Positions 35,871 to 44,932 of a stretch of 64,000 nucleotides of DNA are shown one piece after another. The notes beneath the pieces were generated by a model. That model saw only the letters and a list, made by a program, of their open reading frames with translations. It was not told where the DNA came from and searched no databases. Positions within the stretch are counted from its first letter, which is position 1, and each line of letters starts with the position of its first letter. Both the position numbers and the translations under genes were made by a program. Origin of the DNA: Dyadobacter koreensis (GTDB lineage: Bacteria; Bacteroidota; Bacteroidia; Cytophagales; Spirosomataceae); NCBI RefSeq assembly GCF_900108855.1, contig NZ_FNXY01000010.1, positions 212,074-276,073 of the forward strand, given 5' to 3'.

Positions 35871-36332
35871 TCAGATATAGAATTCAGAAGTATGTTTGAT
35901 TTCCTTCAAAACGAAGGTGCTGTTCAATACGCCGATGTTGTCGATTTTTGATAATTTATATTTTACAAAATCATGGTATTCGTCCAGGCTTCTGACATTG
36001 ATTTTTAAAAGAAAATCGACTTGTCCGGCCATGTGATAACATTCCTGCACTTCATCCAGATTCTGGATTTCCTGTTCAAATTTCTCGATAAATGCTTCGT
36101 TATGATAACGCATGGAAACCTGGCATATCGTAGTAATGGGCCTGTTTATCAGTTTTTTATCTAAAATTGCTACATACTGTTTGATAAAACCCAGATTTTC
36201 CAGACGACGGATCCGCTCATAAATCGGTGAGATGGTCAGGTTTAACAATGTGGCAATTTCCTTGGTAGTTTTCTTTGCATCCTTTTGCAGAATACGCAAA
36301 ATTTTCGTGTCTATTTTATCAATCTCTTCCAT
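35871..36332 (-). CDS. Lrp/AsnC-family transcriptional regulator
   Basis: Amino-acid-responsive DNA-binding protein. The N-terminal winged HTH (about 1-60: IDTKILRILQKDAKKTTKEIATLLNLTISPIYERIRRLENLGFIK) and the C-terminal RAM domain (about 70-150, with CYHMAGQVDFLLKI) are both complete in 153 residues. It is divergent from tdh-kbl, the threonine degradation pair, and probably controls it. Feast/famine regulators often sense the amino acid of the adjacent pathway, so threonine, glycine or leucine are candidates; the effector is inference. Confidence 0.93.
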   Translation of the reverse strand: MEEIDKIDTKILRILQKDAKKTTKEIATLLNLTISPIYERIRRLENLGFIKQYVAILDKKLINRPITTICQVSMRYHNEAFIEKFEQEIQNLDEVQECYHMAGQVDFLLKINVRSLDEYHDFVKYKLSKIDNIGVLNSTFVLKEIKHTSEFYI

Positions 36333-36410
36333 TGTGGCATAATATTTCCTGCTATTACAAAACAGAATGTTTCTAAAAAGTAAATTTTACTGACGAGTTT
36401 ACATTTGACA

Positions 36411-36452
36411 ACAATATTCATTGAATTTGGATATAAATATTTAAAATATTGT
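36411..36452. promoter_or_regulatory. Possible Lrp-type operator
   Basis: ACAATATT (36411-36418) and AATATTGT (36445-36452) are exact inverted copies in AT-rich DNA between lrp and tdh. A plus-strand -7-like box TACATTTG is at 36400-36407. Suggestive only. Confidence 0.25.
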
Positions 36453-36490
36453 CTTAAAATGCAAAATTGCAAGTGATTTATACTTTATAA

Positions 36491-37456
36491 ATGCCTTGTG
36501 AAATGAAAACTGAAAGTATATTAGTTATCGGAGCAAACGGCCAGATCGGTTCCGTTCTGGTGGAATATTTGCGTGGTATTTATGGCGACAATAAAGTGAT
36601 TGCGTCAGATCTTCGGGTAAACCCGGATCGTCAGGATTATTTTGAAGTGCTTGATGCGACTGACGGAACAGCTTTACAGCAAATCGTTAAACGTCATAAA
36701 ATTACCCAGATTTATCATCTGGCTGCGATTTTGTCTGCAAAAGGAGAGCAAGACCCTTTGAACACGTGGCAGATTAATATGCAGACTTACTTTAATGTCC
36801 TGGAAGTAGCGCGCGAGCATGGCGTCAAAAAAATATTTTATCCCAGTTCAATCGCCGTTTTCGGAGCTCATGTCCATGGGTCAGCAGATCAGTTCTCATA
36901 TCTGGATCCTTCGACGGTCTATGGCATCAGTAAAGCAGCTGGCGAAAACTGGTCAAATTATTATTTCACTCGGTATGGAATGGATATCCGATCGCTGCGG
37001 TATCCGGGAATTATCAGTTATCAATCCATGCCGGGCGGCGGAACAACGGATTATGCTGTAGATATTTATCATAAAGCCGTTAAGGGAGAACATTTTGATT
37101 GCTTCTTGAAAGAAGACGCAACGTTGCCAATGATTTATATGAGCGACGCCCTGGATGCAACGGTTCGTCTGATGGAAGCTCCGTCGGAAAAGATAAGTGT
37201 GCGAACGGGTTATAACCTGGCTGGTATGAGCTTTTCTCCAAAAGAAATTTATGAAAGCATCCGCAAGGTTATTCCTGCTTTTGAGATAAGTTACAATCCC
37301 GATTATCGTCAGGCTATTGCTGAATCCTGGCCGTCGGAAATTGATGATTCGGAAGCGAGGAAAGATTGGGGATGGCGTCCGGCATATTCTCTCGATAAAA
37401 TGACGGAGGAAATGATTCAGGAATTAAGAAAAAAATATGAAATAGTAAGAAGCTGA
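36491..37456 (+). CDS. tdh: L-threonine 3-dehydrogenase, SDR type
   Basis: NAD-dependent oxidation of threonine to 2-amino-3-ketobutyrate. It is an extended SDR (UDP-glucose epimerase-like) form, not the zinc alcohol-dehydrogenase form of E. coli: GANGQIGS Rossmann loop at 14-21, YHLAAILSAKGEQDP, active-site STVYGISKAAGEN, and SLRYPGIISYQSMPGGGTTDYA, which is diagnostic of short-chain Tdh. The start may be ATG 36491 or ATG 36503 (MKTESI); the second gives the more usual N-terminus. Kbl follows after 33 bases. Confidence 0.94.
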   Translation: MPCEMKTESILVIGANGQIGSVLVEYLRGIYGDNKVIASDLRVNPDRQDYFEVLDATDGTALQQIVKRHKITQIYHLAAILSAKGEQDPLNTWQINMQTYFNVLEVAREHGVKKIFYPSSIAVFGAHVHGSADQFSYLDPSTVYGISKAAGENWSNYYFTRYGMDIRSLRYPGIISYQSMPGGGTTDYAVDIYHKAVKGEHFDCFLKEDATLPMIYMSDALDATVRLMEAPSEKISVRTGYNLAGMSFSPKEIYESIRKVIPAFEISYNPDYRQAIAESWPSEIDDSEARKDWGWRPAYSLDKMTEEMIQELRKKYEIVRS

Positions 37457-37489
37457 TCTTCTTCATTTATTCATTCAAATTATAAAACG

Positions 37490-38680
37490 ATGTACGGAAA
37501 TATTAAGGAACAACTTCAAGGCGAACTTGACGGGATAAAAGAAGCCGGACTTTATAAAACCGAACGTATTATTGTGACGCCTCAGGCGGCACAAATTGCG
37601 ACAGAAAATGGTAAGGAAGTTTTGAATTTCTGCGCCAATAATTATCTGGGTTTATCATCTCATCCCGATGTTATCGAAGCAGGTATTGACGCGATTCGCA
37701 CACATGGTTTTGGAATGTCTTCTGTCCGATTCATCTGTGGAACACAGGATATCCATAAAGAACTTGAACGCAAAACAGCTGAATTTTTAGGCACCGAAGA
37801 TTGCATTTTGTATGCAGCAGCGTTTGATGCAAACGGTGGAGTTTTTGAGCCTTTGTTGGGAGAGCAAGACGCTATTATTTCGGACGAACTGAACCATGCT
37901 TCTTTGATCGATGGTATCCGTTTGTGTAAAGCAAAACGTTTTCGTTACAAACATAATAATCTGGAAGACCTTCAAAAGCAACTGAAAGATGCCCAGGGAA
38001 GCCGTCGTATCCTTATCGTTACAGACGGAGTTTTTTCAATGGACGGAACGATTGCGCAGCTTGATAAAATCTGCGATCTGGCGGAGCAATATTCGGCCAT
38101 GGTAATGATCGACGAATGTCACGCCTCTGGCTTTATTGGTAAAACAGGCCGTGGAACACACGAATTCCGCAATGTAATGGGAAGGATCGATATCATTACA
38201 GGAACTTATGGAAAGGCGTTGGGCGGTGCTTCGGGCGGTTTTACGGCTGCAAAAAAGGAAATCGTTGAAATTCTTCGTCAGCGTTCGCGTCCTTATTTAT
38301 TCTCCAATACATTAGCTCCATCCATTGTAGGTGCTTCGATAAAAGTGCTTGATCTTCTGACAAGCTCTACTGCGCTTCGCGATAAACTTGAAAACAGTAC
38401 AAAATATTTCCGGGAAGAAATGACCAAAGCTGGTTTTGATATTCTTCCGGGAGAACATCCCATTGTTCCGATCATGCTTTATGATGCAAAGCTGGCTCAG
38501 GAATTTGCAGCGAAGCTTTTGGAAGAGGGAATTTATGTGATCGGATTTTTCTATCCGGTTGTTCCGCAGGGTAAGGCTCGTATTCGGGTTCAGATCTCAG
38601 CAGGTCATGAGCGACATCATCTTGAAAAAGCAGTTGGCGCTTTCACCAAAGTCGGTAAAGAACTGGGCGTTATAAAATAG
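37490..38680 (+). CDS. kbl: Glycine C-acetyltransferase (2-amino-3-ketobutyrate CoA ligase)
   Basis: Splits the unstable Tdh product with CoA into glycine and acetyl-CoA. It is an alpha-oxoamine synthase of 396 residues with FCANNYLGLSSHP, the cofactor Lys242 in TGTYGKALGGASGG and IRVQISAGHERHHLEKA near the end. With tdh and the divergent Lrp gene it forms a complete threonine-to-glycine module. The gene ends at a strong hairpin. Confidence 0.96.
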   Translation: MYGNIKEQLQGELDGIKEAGLYKTERIIVTPQAAQIATENGKEVLNFCANNYLGLSSHPDVIEAGIDAIRTHGFGMSSVRFICGTQDIHKELERKTAEFLGTEDCILYAAAFDANGGVFEPLLGEQDAIISDELNHASLIDGIRLCKAKRFRYKHNNLEDLQKQLKDAQGSRRILIVTDGVFSMDGTIAQLDKICDLAEQYSAMVMIDECHASGFIGKTGRGTHEFRNVMGRIDIITGTYGKALGGASGGFTAAKKEIVEILRQRSRPYLFSNTLAPSIVGASIKVLDLLTSSTALRDKLENSTKYFREEMTKAGFDILPGEHPIVPIMLYDAKLAQEFAAKLLEEGIYVIGFFYPVVPQGKARIRVQISAGHERHHLEKAVGAFTKVGKELGVIK

Positions 38681-38700
38681 TAATATCCATCAGCAGAAAT

Positions 38701-38738
38701 GCAGAAAGCCGGATACTTTACAGTGTCCGGCTTTCTGC
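38701..38738. terminator. Bidirectional terminator between kbl and the transglutaminase gene
   Basis: GCAGAAAGCCGGA (38701-38713) pairs perfectly with TCCGGCTTTCTGC (38726-38738). Confidence 0.85.
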
Positions 38739-38754
38739 TTCATGGTAGTCAGTA

Positions 38755-39570
38755 TTATTTATTTTCCTGTGGAGGCTCAGGTTCCAGAAGTTCAACTTCG
38801 ACGTGCAAAGATTGCAAGGTTGCATTTCCATACTGGGTTATCATTGCAACATCCGCCGCATCACGGCCATGCGCGATTTCAATCCGGTAACCTTCCGTTT
38901 TTTCCTGAACAGCATCGAATGTATACCAGTCGCCGCCAATATAAACTTCAAACCACGCGTGCAGATCCATTTCTTTTAATTTGTCAAGATACCCGACGGT
39001 CATCCGGGTTGGAATGCATAAATTCCGACAAAGTGCAATCGCCAAATGCGTAAAATCCCGGCAAACGCCGATTCGGTTTCTTGCCACATCCAGCGCGGTA
39101 GTGCTGGCATCGGTGACTCCGTACTGGTATTTAATATTGCTGTGAATCCAGCTTCGTATCGCTTCAACCTGCTCGTAACCCGGAACAAGATTTCCGGCGA
39201 TTTCCATCGCCAGCATATTGATTTCATGCAGATCCGATTCGCAATACCGGCTTGGTAAAATGTAGTGCATAATATCATCAGGCAAATCGCCAACAAGCAT
39301 AAAAGGCGGCGCTGGATTCGGAATCACTTTCGTCGGGTTGACTTGCGCTTCTACTTCTGTAGTGATGATGACCTGGCCAACCGGTAAAATAGTTCGCTGG
39401 CAAGGGTTGCCGTAAATATCGGTATATTCTGAAAATGGAACGGGCGGTTCTATATTAAAACCCTCCTTGATAATCGACTGTCCTTCCTGACGCCGTGGAC
39501 GTAGCATTGTTGTCACTGTTGTGGGCGCATATACGTCGTACGTAAATATGCTGCGTCCCTTCATTTTCAT
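38755..39570 (-). CDS. Transglutaminase-like cysteine protease family protein
   Basis: Cytoplasmic protein (no signal peptide) of the transglutaminase-like superfamily. The catalytic triad is Cys170 (RIGVCRDF), His204 (DLHAWFEVY) and Asp219 (WYTFDA). The N-terminal 100 residues form the beta domain usual in this family. The member is distinct from the longer copy at 47.9 kb, which pairs with an alpha-E protein. Known relatives take part in peptide or isopeptide processing; the substrate is unknown. It stands alone after the terminator. Confidence 0.88.
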   Translation of the reverse strand: MKMKGRSIFTYDVYAPTTVTTMLRPRRQEGQSIIKEGFNIEPPVPFSEYTDIYGNPCQRTILPVGQVIITTEVEAQVNPTKVIPNPAPPFMLVGDLPDDIMHYILPSRYCESDLHEINMLAMEIAGNLVPGYEQVEAIRSWIHSNIKYQYGVTDASTTALDVARNRIGVCRDFTHLAIALCRNLCIPTRMTVGYLDKLKEMDLHAWFEVYIGGDWYTFDAVQEKTEGYRIEIAHGRDAADVAMITQYGNATLQSLHVEVELLEPEPPQENK

Positions 39571-39932
39571 GTAATAATCGTTTAAGTAAAGTTCAGTAAA
39601 TATAGAAAGCTTTCCTGTCGGAAGTCAGTGAAAAAATTCATTGTTAAAATTTTCTTAACACACCATGTTTAAACAATTGTGCCAGCCAAAGCATCCTAAG
39701 TAGTCTGTGAACGAAGAACTTATTTTTGTTATAAAATATTCAAACATCGTTTTATTGGGTGTGTAAAATTCAGTTCAGGAAATTGACCTGAAAACCCGGA
39801 TTAGATTAAAATTAAATTCTTTGAGACGTGATCTAATTTTACTAGATTTCCGTTTTCCAATACAAGAAGGCACAATCGAGTATGATTTTGGCGTACGTTG
39901 TGTTAGGTAATTAAAATTTAAAGATTATTCTT
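39571..39932. other. 362-bp intergenic region upstream of the YceI gene
   Basis: No gene seen. It must hold the promoters of both divergent genes. TATTTTTG at 39721-39728 fits a -7 box without a clear -33. An 8-bp inverted pair TAAAATTA/TAATTTTA (39807-39814, 39834-39841), nested with TTAGAT/ATCTAA, could be an operator. Nothing else is recognisable. Confidence 0.5.
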
Positions 39933-40466
39933 ATGGCAATTACAAAGTGGATAGTAGACCCGGTACACTCTGAGGTACAATTCAAAATCAAACATTTAGT
40001 GATTTCTACAATCACGGGTTCTTTCAACAACTTTGAAGGAGGAGCAACATCTGATTTGAACAACTTCGAAAATGCTGAGATTCATTTTTCATTGGATGTG
40101 AACAGTATCGATACCAATCAGGATATGCGCGATGCGCACTTGAAATCGGCTGACTTTTTTGATGCTGAGCAGTTTCCGCATATCACTTTTCAGTCGAATT
40201 ATTTCCATAAGGTTAAAGGCGACAACTATAAACTTTCCGGCTTGCTGACGTTAAAGGGTGTTACAAAACCCATTGAGCTTGATGCAGAATATGGAGGTTC
40301 GGAACGTGATTCCGATGGAAACATAAGAATCGGTTTTGAAGTAGAAGGAAGAATCAGTCGCCAGGAATTTGGCCTGAATTATATGCAGCTGACAGAAACC
40401 GGTGGTTTGCTAATCGGAGAAGATGTTAAACTTCTTGCCAATATTCAGTTGGTAAAACAGAATTAA
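39933..40466 (+). CDS. YceI-family lipocalin-like protein
   Basis: YceI fold: an extended antiparallel beta-barrel that binds polyisoprenoids or other amphiphiles. WIVDPVHSEVQFKIKHLVIST is the typical start; FEGGATSDLNNFENAEIHFSLD, DMRDAHLKSADFFDAEQFPHITF and FGLNY follow. It has no signal peptide, so this copy is probably cytoplasmic, as are many Bacteroidota YceI proteins. At 177 residues it is standard. It is monocistronic with a strong terminator. Confidence 0.94.
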   Translation: MAITKWIVDPVHSEVQFKIKHLVISTITGSFNNFEGGATSDLNNFENAEIHFSLDVNSIDTNQDMRDAHLKSADFFDAEQFPHITFQSNYFHKVKGDNYKLSGLLTLKGVTKPIELDAEYGGSERDSDGNIRIGFEVEGRISRQEFGLNYMQLTETGGLLIGEDVKLLANIQLVKQN

Positions 40467-40485
40467 GCGAACAATATCTTTGATG

Positions 40486-40523
40486 AAAATGCCTGCTCCG
40501 ACACGCTTCGGAGCAGGCATTTT
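40486..40523 (+). terminator. Terminator after the YceI gene
   Basis: A perfect 15-bp stem AAAATGCCTGCTCCG/CGGAGCAGGCATTTT (40486-40500 with 40509-40523) is followed by a T-run. Confidence 0.92.
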
Positions 40524-40586
40524 TTTGATAAACCTTTTTATCTGAATATTATATATCTTGTAGTTTAAACTATTTCGATATATAAT

Positions 40587-41708
40587 ATGAAATTTAATAT
40601 TTTCTGTTTAAGTAATATTTTATGGGTATTCGGTATAGCGACTGGTGCGGCTGGGCAAATCCAGTCATCTGCATGGGTTCCGCTTTTTAATGGAAAAAAT
40701 CTTGCAGGATGGGATACTTATATGCGACAACCGGAGGGGACAAATGAAAAGCCTTTTGCTCTTAACAATGATCCGCTAAAAGTTTACACGGTATCCGAAG
40801 GAGCGATACACGTATCCGGGCAAATCTGGGGCGGAGTCAGTACAAAAGATGACTATGAAAATTACCATCTTCGGTTCAAAGTAAAATGGGGAGAGAAAAA
40901 ATGGTATCCTTCTCCTAACGATTCCATAAAAAGAGATGCGGGACTACTTTATCATGCAACCGGTCCATTCAATTTTGCGTATGGGTGCTGGCTTCGCAGC
41001 AGTGAACTTCAAATCCAGGAGGGAGAAATAGGAGATTTTTTTGGAGTTGGAGCCGGCTCCGCAGAATTTCCTATGAGTAAAATTAAAGTCAAAGGAAAGA
41101 TACTGGATCAATACAATGCAGCGGCACCGTTGAGAAGAAATGCAGATGCCATAGGCGGTGGCCGTGTATATCGCTCCGGTAATTTTGAGCGAAAACATGG
41201 GGACTGGAATACTGCTGAGCTCATCACACGTGGTGCAGATGCGGTGTATATTGTAAACGGCTATGTTGTTAACCGGCTTTTCAATACCTATCGCGATTCT
41301 CTGCAATTACAGACAACGAGGGGAAAAATCCAGTTTCAGTCAGAGGGGGCGGAAGTTTTTTATAAAGAAATTGAATTACGTCCGGTAAATTTTATTCGAA
41401 AAAGTGCTCCTAGTGTTACAGCTGATCTGATGGTAATAAAAAATATAAATAGCGAAACTCCTCAAAATTTAAAAATTACGAATTCAGGCGACGATTTTGA
41501 ATTAGTGGCAGTAGAGCTGATAGGTGCTTCAAATGATCAATTCCGTTTTGAACTGCCTGCTTTTCCGCTATTGCTGGAAAAGGGAAAATCACTGACGCTG
41601 CCAATTTTTGTGAAATCTGGAACGGTTTCGCATAGTACTGCGAAACTGCGTCTGGAAACGATATTGGGCCCTGTAGCAAATTTCGAGGTCAATCTGGAAA
41701 GCAAGTGA
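40587..41708 (+). CDS. Exported DUF1080 protein with C-terminal Ig-like domain
   Basis: Signal peptide (about 1-24, ending GAAGQ). A DUF1080/3-keto-disaccharide hydrolase-like domain covers about 30-268 (WVPLFNGKNLAGWDTYM, DAGLLYHATG, WNTAELITRG, KIQFQSEGAEVFYKEIELRP). An extra Ig-like module (about 275-373: LKITNSGDDFELVAVELIG) is not present in the 211-residue copy at 5.1 kb. The neighbours are a ceramidase-like hydrolase and an exported Gfo/Idh oxidoreductase on the same strand. Together they fit periplasmic handling of an oxidised glycoside; this is inference. Confidence 0.87.
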   Translation: MKFNIFCLSNILWVFGIATGAAGQIQSSAWVPLFNGKNLAGWDTYMRQPEGTNEKPFALNNDPLKVYTVSEGAIHVSGQIWGGVSTKDDYENYHLRFKVKWGEKKWYPSPNDSIKRDAGLLYHATGPFNFAYGCWLRSSELQIQEGEIGDFFGVGAGSAEFPMSKIKVKGKILDQYNAAAPLRRNADAIGGGRVYRSGNFERKHGDWNTAELITRGADAVYIVNGYVVNRLFNTYRDSLQLQTTRGKIQFQSEGAEVFYKEIELRPVNFIRKSAPSVTADLMVIKNINSETPQNLKITNSGDDFELVAVELIGASNDQFRFELPAFPLLLEKGKSLTLPIFVKSGTVSHSTAKLRLETILGPVANFEVNLESK

Positions 41709-41780
41709 TACCTGATTGTTATCAGCCGGTTTTCCAAATCCTTCCATATCTTTACCGCTCAATATTATCCTTTCTGTTTC

Positions 41781-43133
41781 ATGAAATTCCTCAAAATACT
41801 TTTTTATATCCTTGGGTCACTTCTGTTTATTTTATTGATAATGGTCGCGACTATGGTCACAACCGTTGACCGTACGCCTTATAAGGAAATGGCCTATTAT
41901 AAACAATGGAAAGAAAATATAGGGAGGATCGCGAACGAACCAGCAGCCGATACGACTTCAAAACAAATTATTGCCGGCTGGGCAAAAGTGAATATTACCC
42001 CTCAGACACCAGGACCAATGGCAGGTTATGGTAAAAGAAAAGGAGCTCATTATGAGGCTGTTCATGATTCGATTTATGTGCGGACCGTGGTGGTTGATAA
42101 CGGAATTTCAAAAGCCGCAATTATTACGGCTGACATGCTTATCGTACCGCCCAATATCACGGAACGTGTGAAGGAATTATTACCAAAAGTCAATTTCACT
42201 TTCGATCAGGTTTATTTCGGAGCGATTCACAGTCATAATAGCCTGGGTGGCTGGTATAATACGATCACCGGAAAACTTTTTGCAGGAGCTTATGACGCTG
42301 CTACTGTCGAAAATATTTCGCAGGCTATAATTAAATCAATACAAGACGCGCAGAAAAACACTCAACCAGCAACAATTGCTTTTGGAGAAGTTAAAGATAC
42401 CCTCGACATCCGGAATAGGCTTGTCGGAGAAGAAGGAATTCTTGATCCGTGGGTTAGAAATATTGAACTTATTAAAGCAGACGGAAAGAAAGCGCTGATC
42501 ACTTCTTATGCGGCGCACTCCACGGTACTAAATGCCAAAACCATGGAACTATCACGGGATTATGCCGGCGCTTTGGTTGACGGTCTGGAAGCGGGCGAGG
42601 CAAATTTTGCAGTATATATGGCTGGCGCAGTTGGAAGTATGGGACCTATTGAAAAAGGAAAAGATGATTTTGATGAAGTGAAGAATCAGGCTGGCGGTGT
42701 CGAAAAAGCAATTCAATCTATTCTTGGTTCTTTTGAAAAGCAGCCGGATATTATTCGTTCTATTACTGTTCCTTTGCCGCTTAGAGATCCGACCCCGAAG
42801 CTGACGCCCAAGTTCGCTTTGCGAAGCTGGGTATTTCGCTGGGCATTTGGTGATGTGCCTTCTTATGTAAAAGCACTCCGTGTTGGCAATGTGTTAATGA
42901 TCGGTGTTCCTTGTGATTTTTCTGGCGAATTAATGCCTGAACTGACGGCCTACGCGGCAAAAAAAGGTTTGCATTTGATGGTCACAAGTTTCAACGGAGG
43001 ATATGTTGGGTATATTACCAATGATAAGTTCTTTGATAGAGACCTGTATGAGACGACAACCATGAGCTGGTTTGGACCTTACAATGGTGCATATTTTCAG
43101 GAAGTGATCAAGGATCTGATTGATAAATTTTAG
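41781..43133 (+). CDS. Neutral/alkaline ceramidase-like membrane protein
   Basis: An N-terminal membrane anchor (about 5-27) is followed by a domain like the N-terminal catalytic part of neutral ceramidase: AGWAKVNITPQTPGPMAGYG, TADMLIVPPNI, GAIHSHNSLGGW (the His pair is a metal-ligand candidate) and YAAHSTVLNAKTMELSRDYAG. At 450 residues it lacks the C-terminal Ig-like domain of true ceramidases. Many such proteins in Bacteroidota lie in sugar-use clusters, so an amidase or other substrate is possible. It lies 72 bases after the DUF1080 gene. Confidence 0.85.
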   Translation: MKFLKILFYILGSLLFILLIMVATMVTTVDRTPYKEMAYYKQWKENIGRIANEPAADTTSKQIIAGWAKVNITPQTPGPMAGYGKRKGAHYEAVHDSIYVRTVVVDNGISKAAIITADMLIVPPNITERVKELLPKVNFTFDQVYFGAIHSHNSLGGWYNTITGKLFAGAYDAATVENISQAIIKSIQDAQKNTQPATIAFGEVKDTLDIRNRLVGEEGILDPWVRNIELIKADGKKALITSYAAHSTVLNAKTMELSRDYAGALVDGLEAGEANFAVYMAGAVGSMGPIEKGKDDFDEVKNQAGGVEKAIQSILGSFEKQPDIIRSITVPLPLRDPTPKLTPKFALRSWVFRWAFGDVPSYVKALRVGNVLMIGVPCDFSGELMPELTAYAAKKGLHLMVTSFNGGYVGYITNDKFFDRDLYETTTMSWFGPYNGAYFQEVIKDLIDKF

Positions 43134-43243
43134 GTGTTAAGAGTTTGGTTTTGGATATATAAATCAAGTTCTGGTGCGCTTTAAACTTTATCAGGTTGAT
43201 TTTAATTGCTGCGATAACTAAAACCTTAATAAACCTCTAACAA

Positions 43244-44329
43244 ATGAAGTATTTCTTAACCTTATTATTGTGTGCTTTTTTTATCAAATCAGTAAATGCG
43301 CAAACCCCAATGAAACTGGCGATTGCTGGCCTGAGCCACGGACATGTCGGTTGGGCTTTTAATCGTCAGGATAAAAAAGACACGGAGATCGTCGGGATTT
43401 ATGAGCCAAATCAGGAACTTGCTGATCGAATTGCTGCCCGTTACAAGTTGGATAAAAAACTATTTTTTACTGATTTAAATAAAATGCTCGACCAGACAAA
43501 ACCGGATGCAGTATCCGCTTTTGGAGCAATCAATGAACATATCACAATCGTCAGGGCTTGTGCGCCTCGAAAGATTCACGTTATGGTTGAAAAACCTTTG
43601 GCAACAACTTTCGCAGATGCAAAGGAAATTCAAAGTCTTGCGACAAAAAATAATATTAAAGTGCTGACCAATTTTGAGACTTCCTGGTATGCCAGTAATC
43701 AATATGTGCACGAACTGGTAGAGGAAGGGAAATTGGGTGAAATCAGAAAAGTAATGGTGAATGACGGGCACCAGGGACCGAAAGAAATTGGAGTAGGAAA
43801 AGAGTTTTTGGAAATCCTTACGGATCCTGTAAAAAACGGAGCAGGTGCGCTGATCGACTTTGGATGTTACGGCGCAAATCTGATGACGTGGCTGATGAAA
43901 GGAGAAAAGCCTGTGTCAGTAACGGCCGTAACCCATCAGAATAAACCGGATATTTATCAAAAAGTAGATGATGAAGCCTCCATAATTTTACAATATCCAA
44001 AAGCCCAGTGTATCATCCAGGGCTCCTGGAACTGGTCTTTTGCAAGAAAAGACATGGAAGTATATGGAACAAAAGGCTATGTAATAGCAGTTGACCCTAC
44101 AACAATAAGAGAACGTCTTCTGGAAAAAACTCCTGAGGAACGGAAAAAAATAGATCCAAGGCCCGCTCCATTTACTGATCCTTTTTCCGTGTTGTCAGAC
44201 GTGGTGCAGGGCAGATTGAAAATGGATAAAAATGATTTGTATGAATTGCCGGTCAATGTGACGGTTGTAGAAATTCTGGAAGCGGCAAAAGCATCCGCTA
44301 AATCCGGGAAAACTGTGATGCTAAAATAA
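43244..44329 (+). CDS. Exported Gfo/Idh/MocA-family oxidoreductase
   Basis: NAD(P)-dependent sugar oxidoreductase fold. A Sec-type signal peptide (1-19, SVNAQ) precedes KLAIAGLSHGHVGWAF, a nucleotide loop that departs from the usual GxGxxG. The catalytic EKP is present (VMVEKPLATTFADAK), as is a C-terminal alpha/beta domain (about 150-361). The signal is not twin-arginine, although cofactor-binding exported oxidoreductases usually use Tat; the protein could still pick up cofactor outside. In 3-keto-glycoside pathways this family oxidises C3 of the sugar before DUF1080 hydrolysis. Confidence 0.9.
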   Translation: MKYFLTLLLCAFFIKSVNAQTPMKLAIAGLSHGHVGWAFNRQDKKDTEIVGIYEPNQELADRIAARYKLDKKLFFTDLNKMLDQTKPDAVSAFGAINEHITIVRACAPRKIHVMVEKPLATTFADAKEIQSLATKNNIKVLTNFETSWYASNQYVHELVEEGKLGEIRKVMVNDGHQGPKEIGVGKEFLEILTDPVKNGAGALIDFGCYGANLMTWLMKGEKPVSVTAVTHQNKPDIYQKVDDEASIILQYPKAQCIIQGSWNWSFARKDMEVYGTKGYVIAVDPTTIRERLLEKTPEERKKIDPRPAPFTDPFSVLSDVVQGRLKMDKNDLYELPVNVTVVEILEAAKASAKSGKTVMLK

Positions 44330-44351
44330 ATTTAATTTAAACGATAAATAA

Positions 44352-44918
44352 GTGCAGCGAGACCCCTCTTCACCTGAACCGAAGCCTGTTAGCTTTTCGC
44401 AGACAACGCTGACAGAATTAATGATCCCATCTTATGCCAATTTTGGTGGAAAAATCCATGGAGGGATTTTGCTTTCCCTGATTGATAAAGTAGCGTATGC
44501 CTGCGCTTCACGCCACGCGGCTACTTATTGTGTAACGGTTTCAGTTGATGGAGTGGATTTCTTGAAACCTGTTGAAGTTGGTGATTTAGTTTCACTTATG
44601 GCTTCGGTCAATTATGTTGGTCGTACCTCTCTTGTGATCGGAATTAAAGTGATAGCAGAAAATGTCAGAAACGGCATTCAACGGCATACAAATACTTCTT
44701 ATGTAACGATGGTTGCAAAGGGAGATGATGATAAGCCAGCTGTTGTTCCGCCATTATTGCTAGAAAGCGAGGCAGATGCGCGGCGGTTTTTGGAAGCAAT
44801 GAAACGGAGAGAACTTAGGGAAAAATATAAAGACGCGTTTGATAATGAAAAGAACCGGATAGCAGTCGAAGAAAACCTGGATAAACTGTCCAGCCAAAGA
44901 TGTGTCATTGGCTGGTAA
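44352..44918 (+). CDS. Acyl-CoA thioesterase, hotdog fold
   Basis: Hydrolyses acyl-CoA to free acid and CoA. The hotdog domain has NFGGKIHGGILLSLIDKVAYACASRHA (active-site Asp in LIDKVAY) and VDFLKPVEVGDLVSLMASVNYVGRTSL, close to the YciA-type subgroup. The C-terminal charged helix (about 140-180) is an extension. The start is GTG at 44352; no ATG lies between the previous stop and the conserved region except ATG 44421, which would remove the first 23 residues. It lies 22 bases after the Gfo/Idh gene. Confidence 0.88.
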   Translation: MQRDPSSPEPKPVSFSQTTLTELMIPSYANFGGKIHGGILLSLIDKVAYACASRHAATYCVTVSVDGVDFLKPVEVGDLVSLMASVNYVGRTSLVIGIKVIAENVRNGIQRHTNTSYVTMVAKGDDDKPAVVPPLLLESEADARRFLEAMKRRELREKYKDAFDNEKNRIAVEENLDKLSSQRCVIGW

Positions 44919-44932
44919 CCAGCTTATTGTTT

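Noticed and set aside
38755..39258. Plus-strand ORFs across the transglutaminase gene
   Set aside because: They are shadows of the minus-strand gene with the intact catalytic triad.
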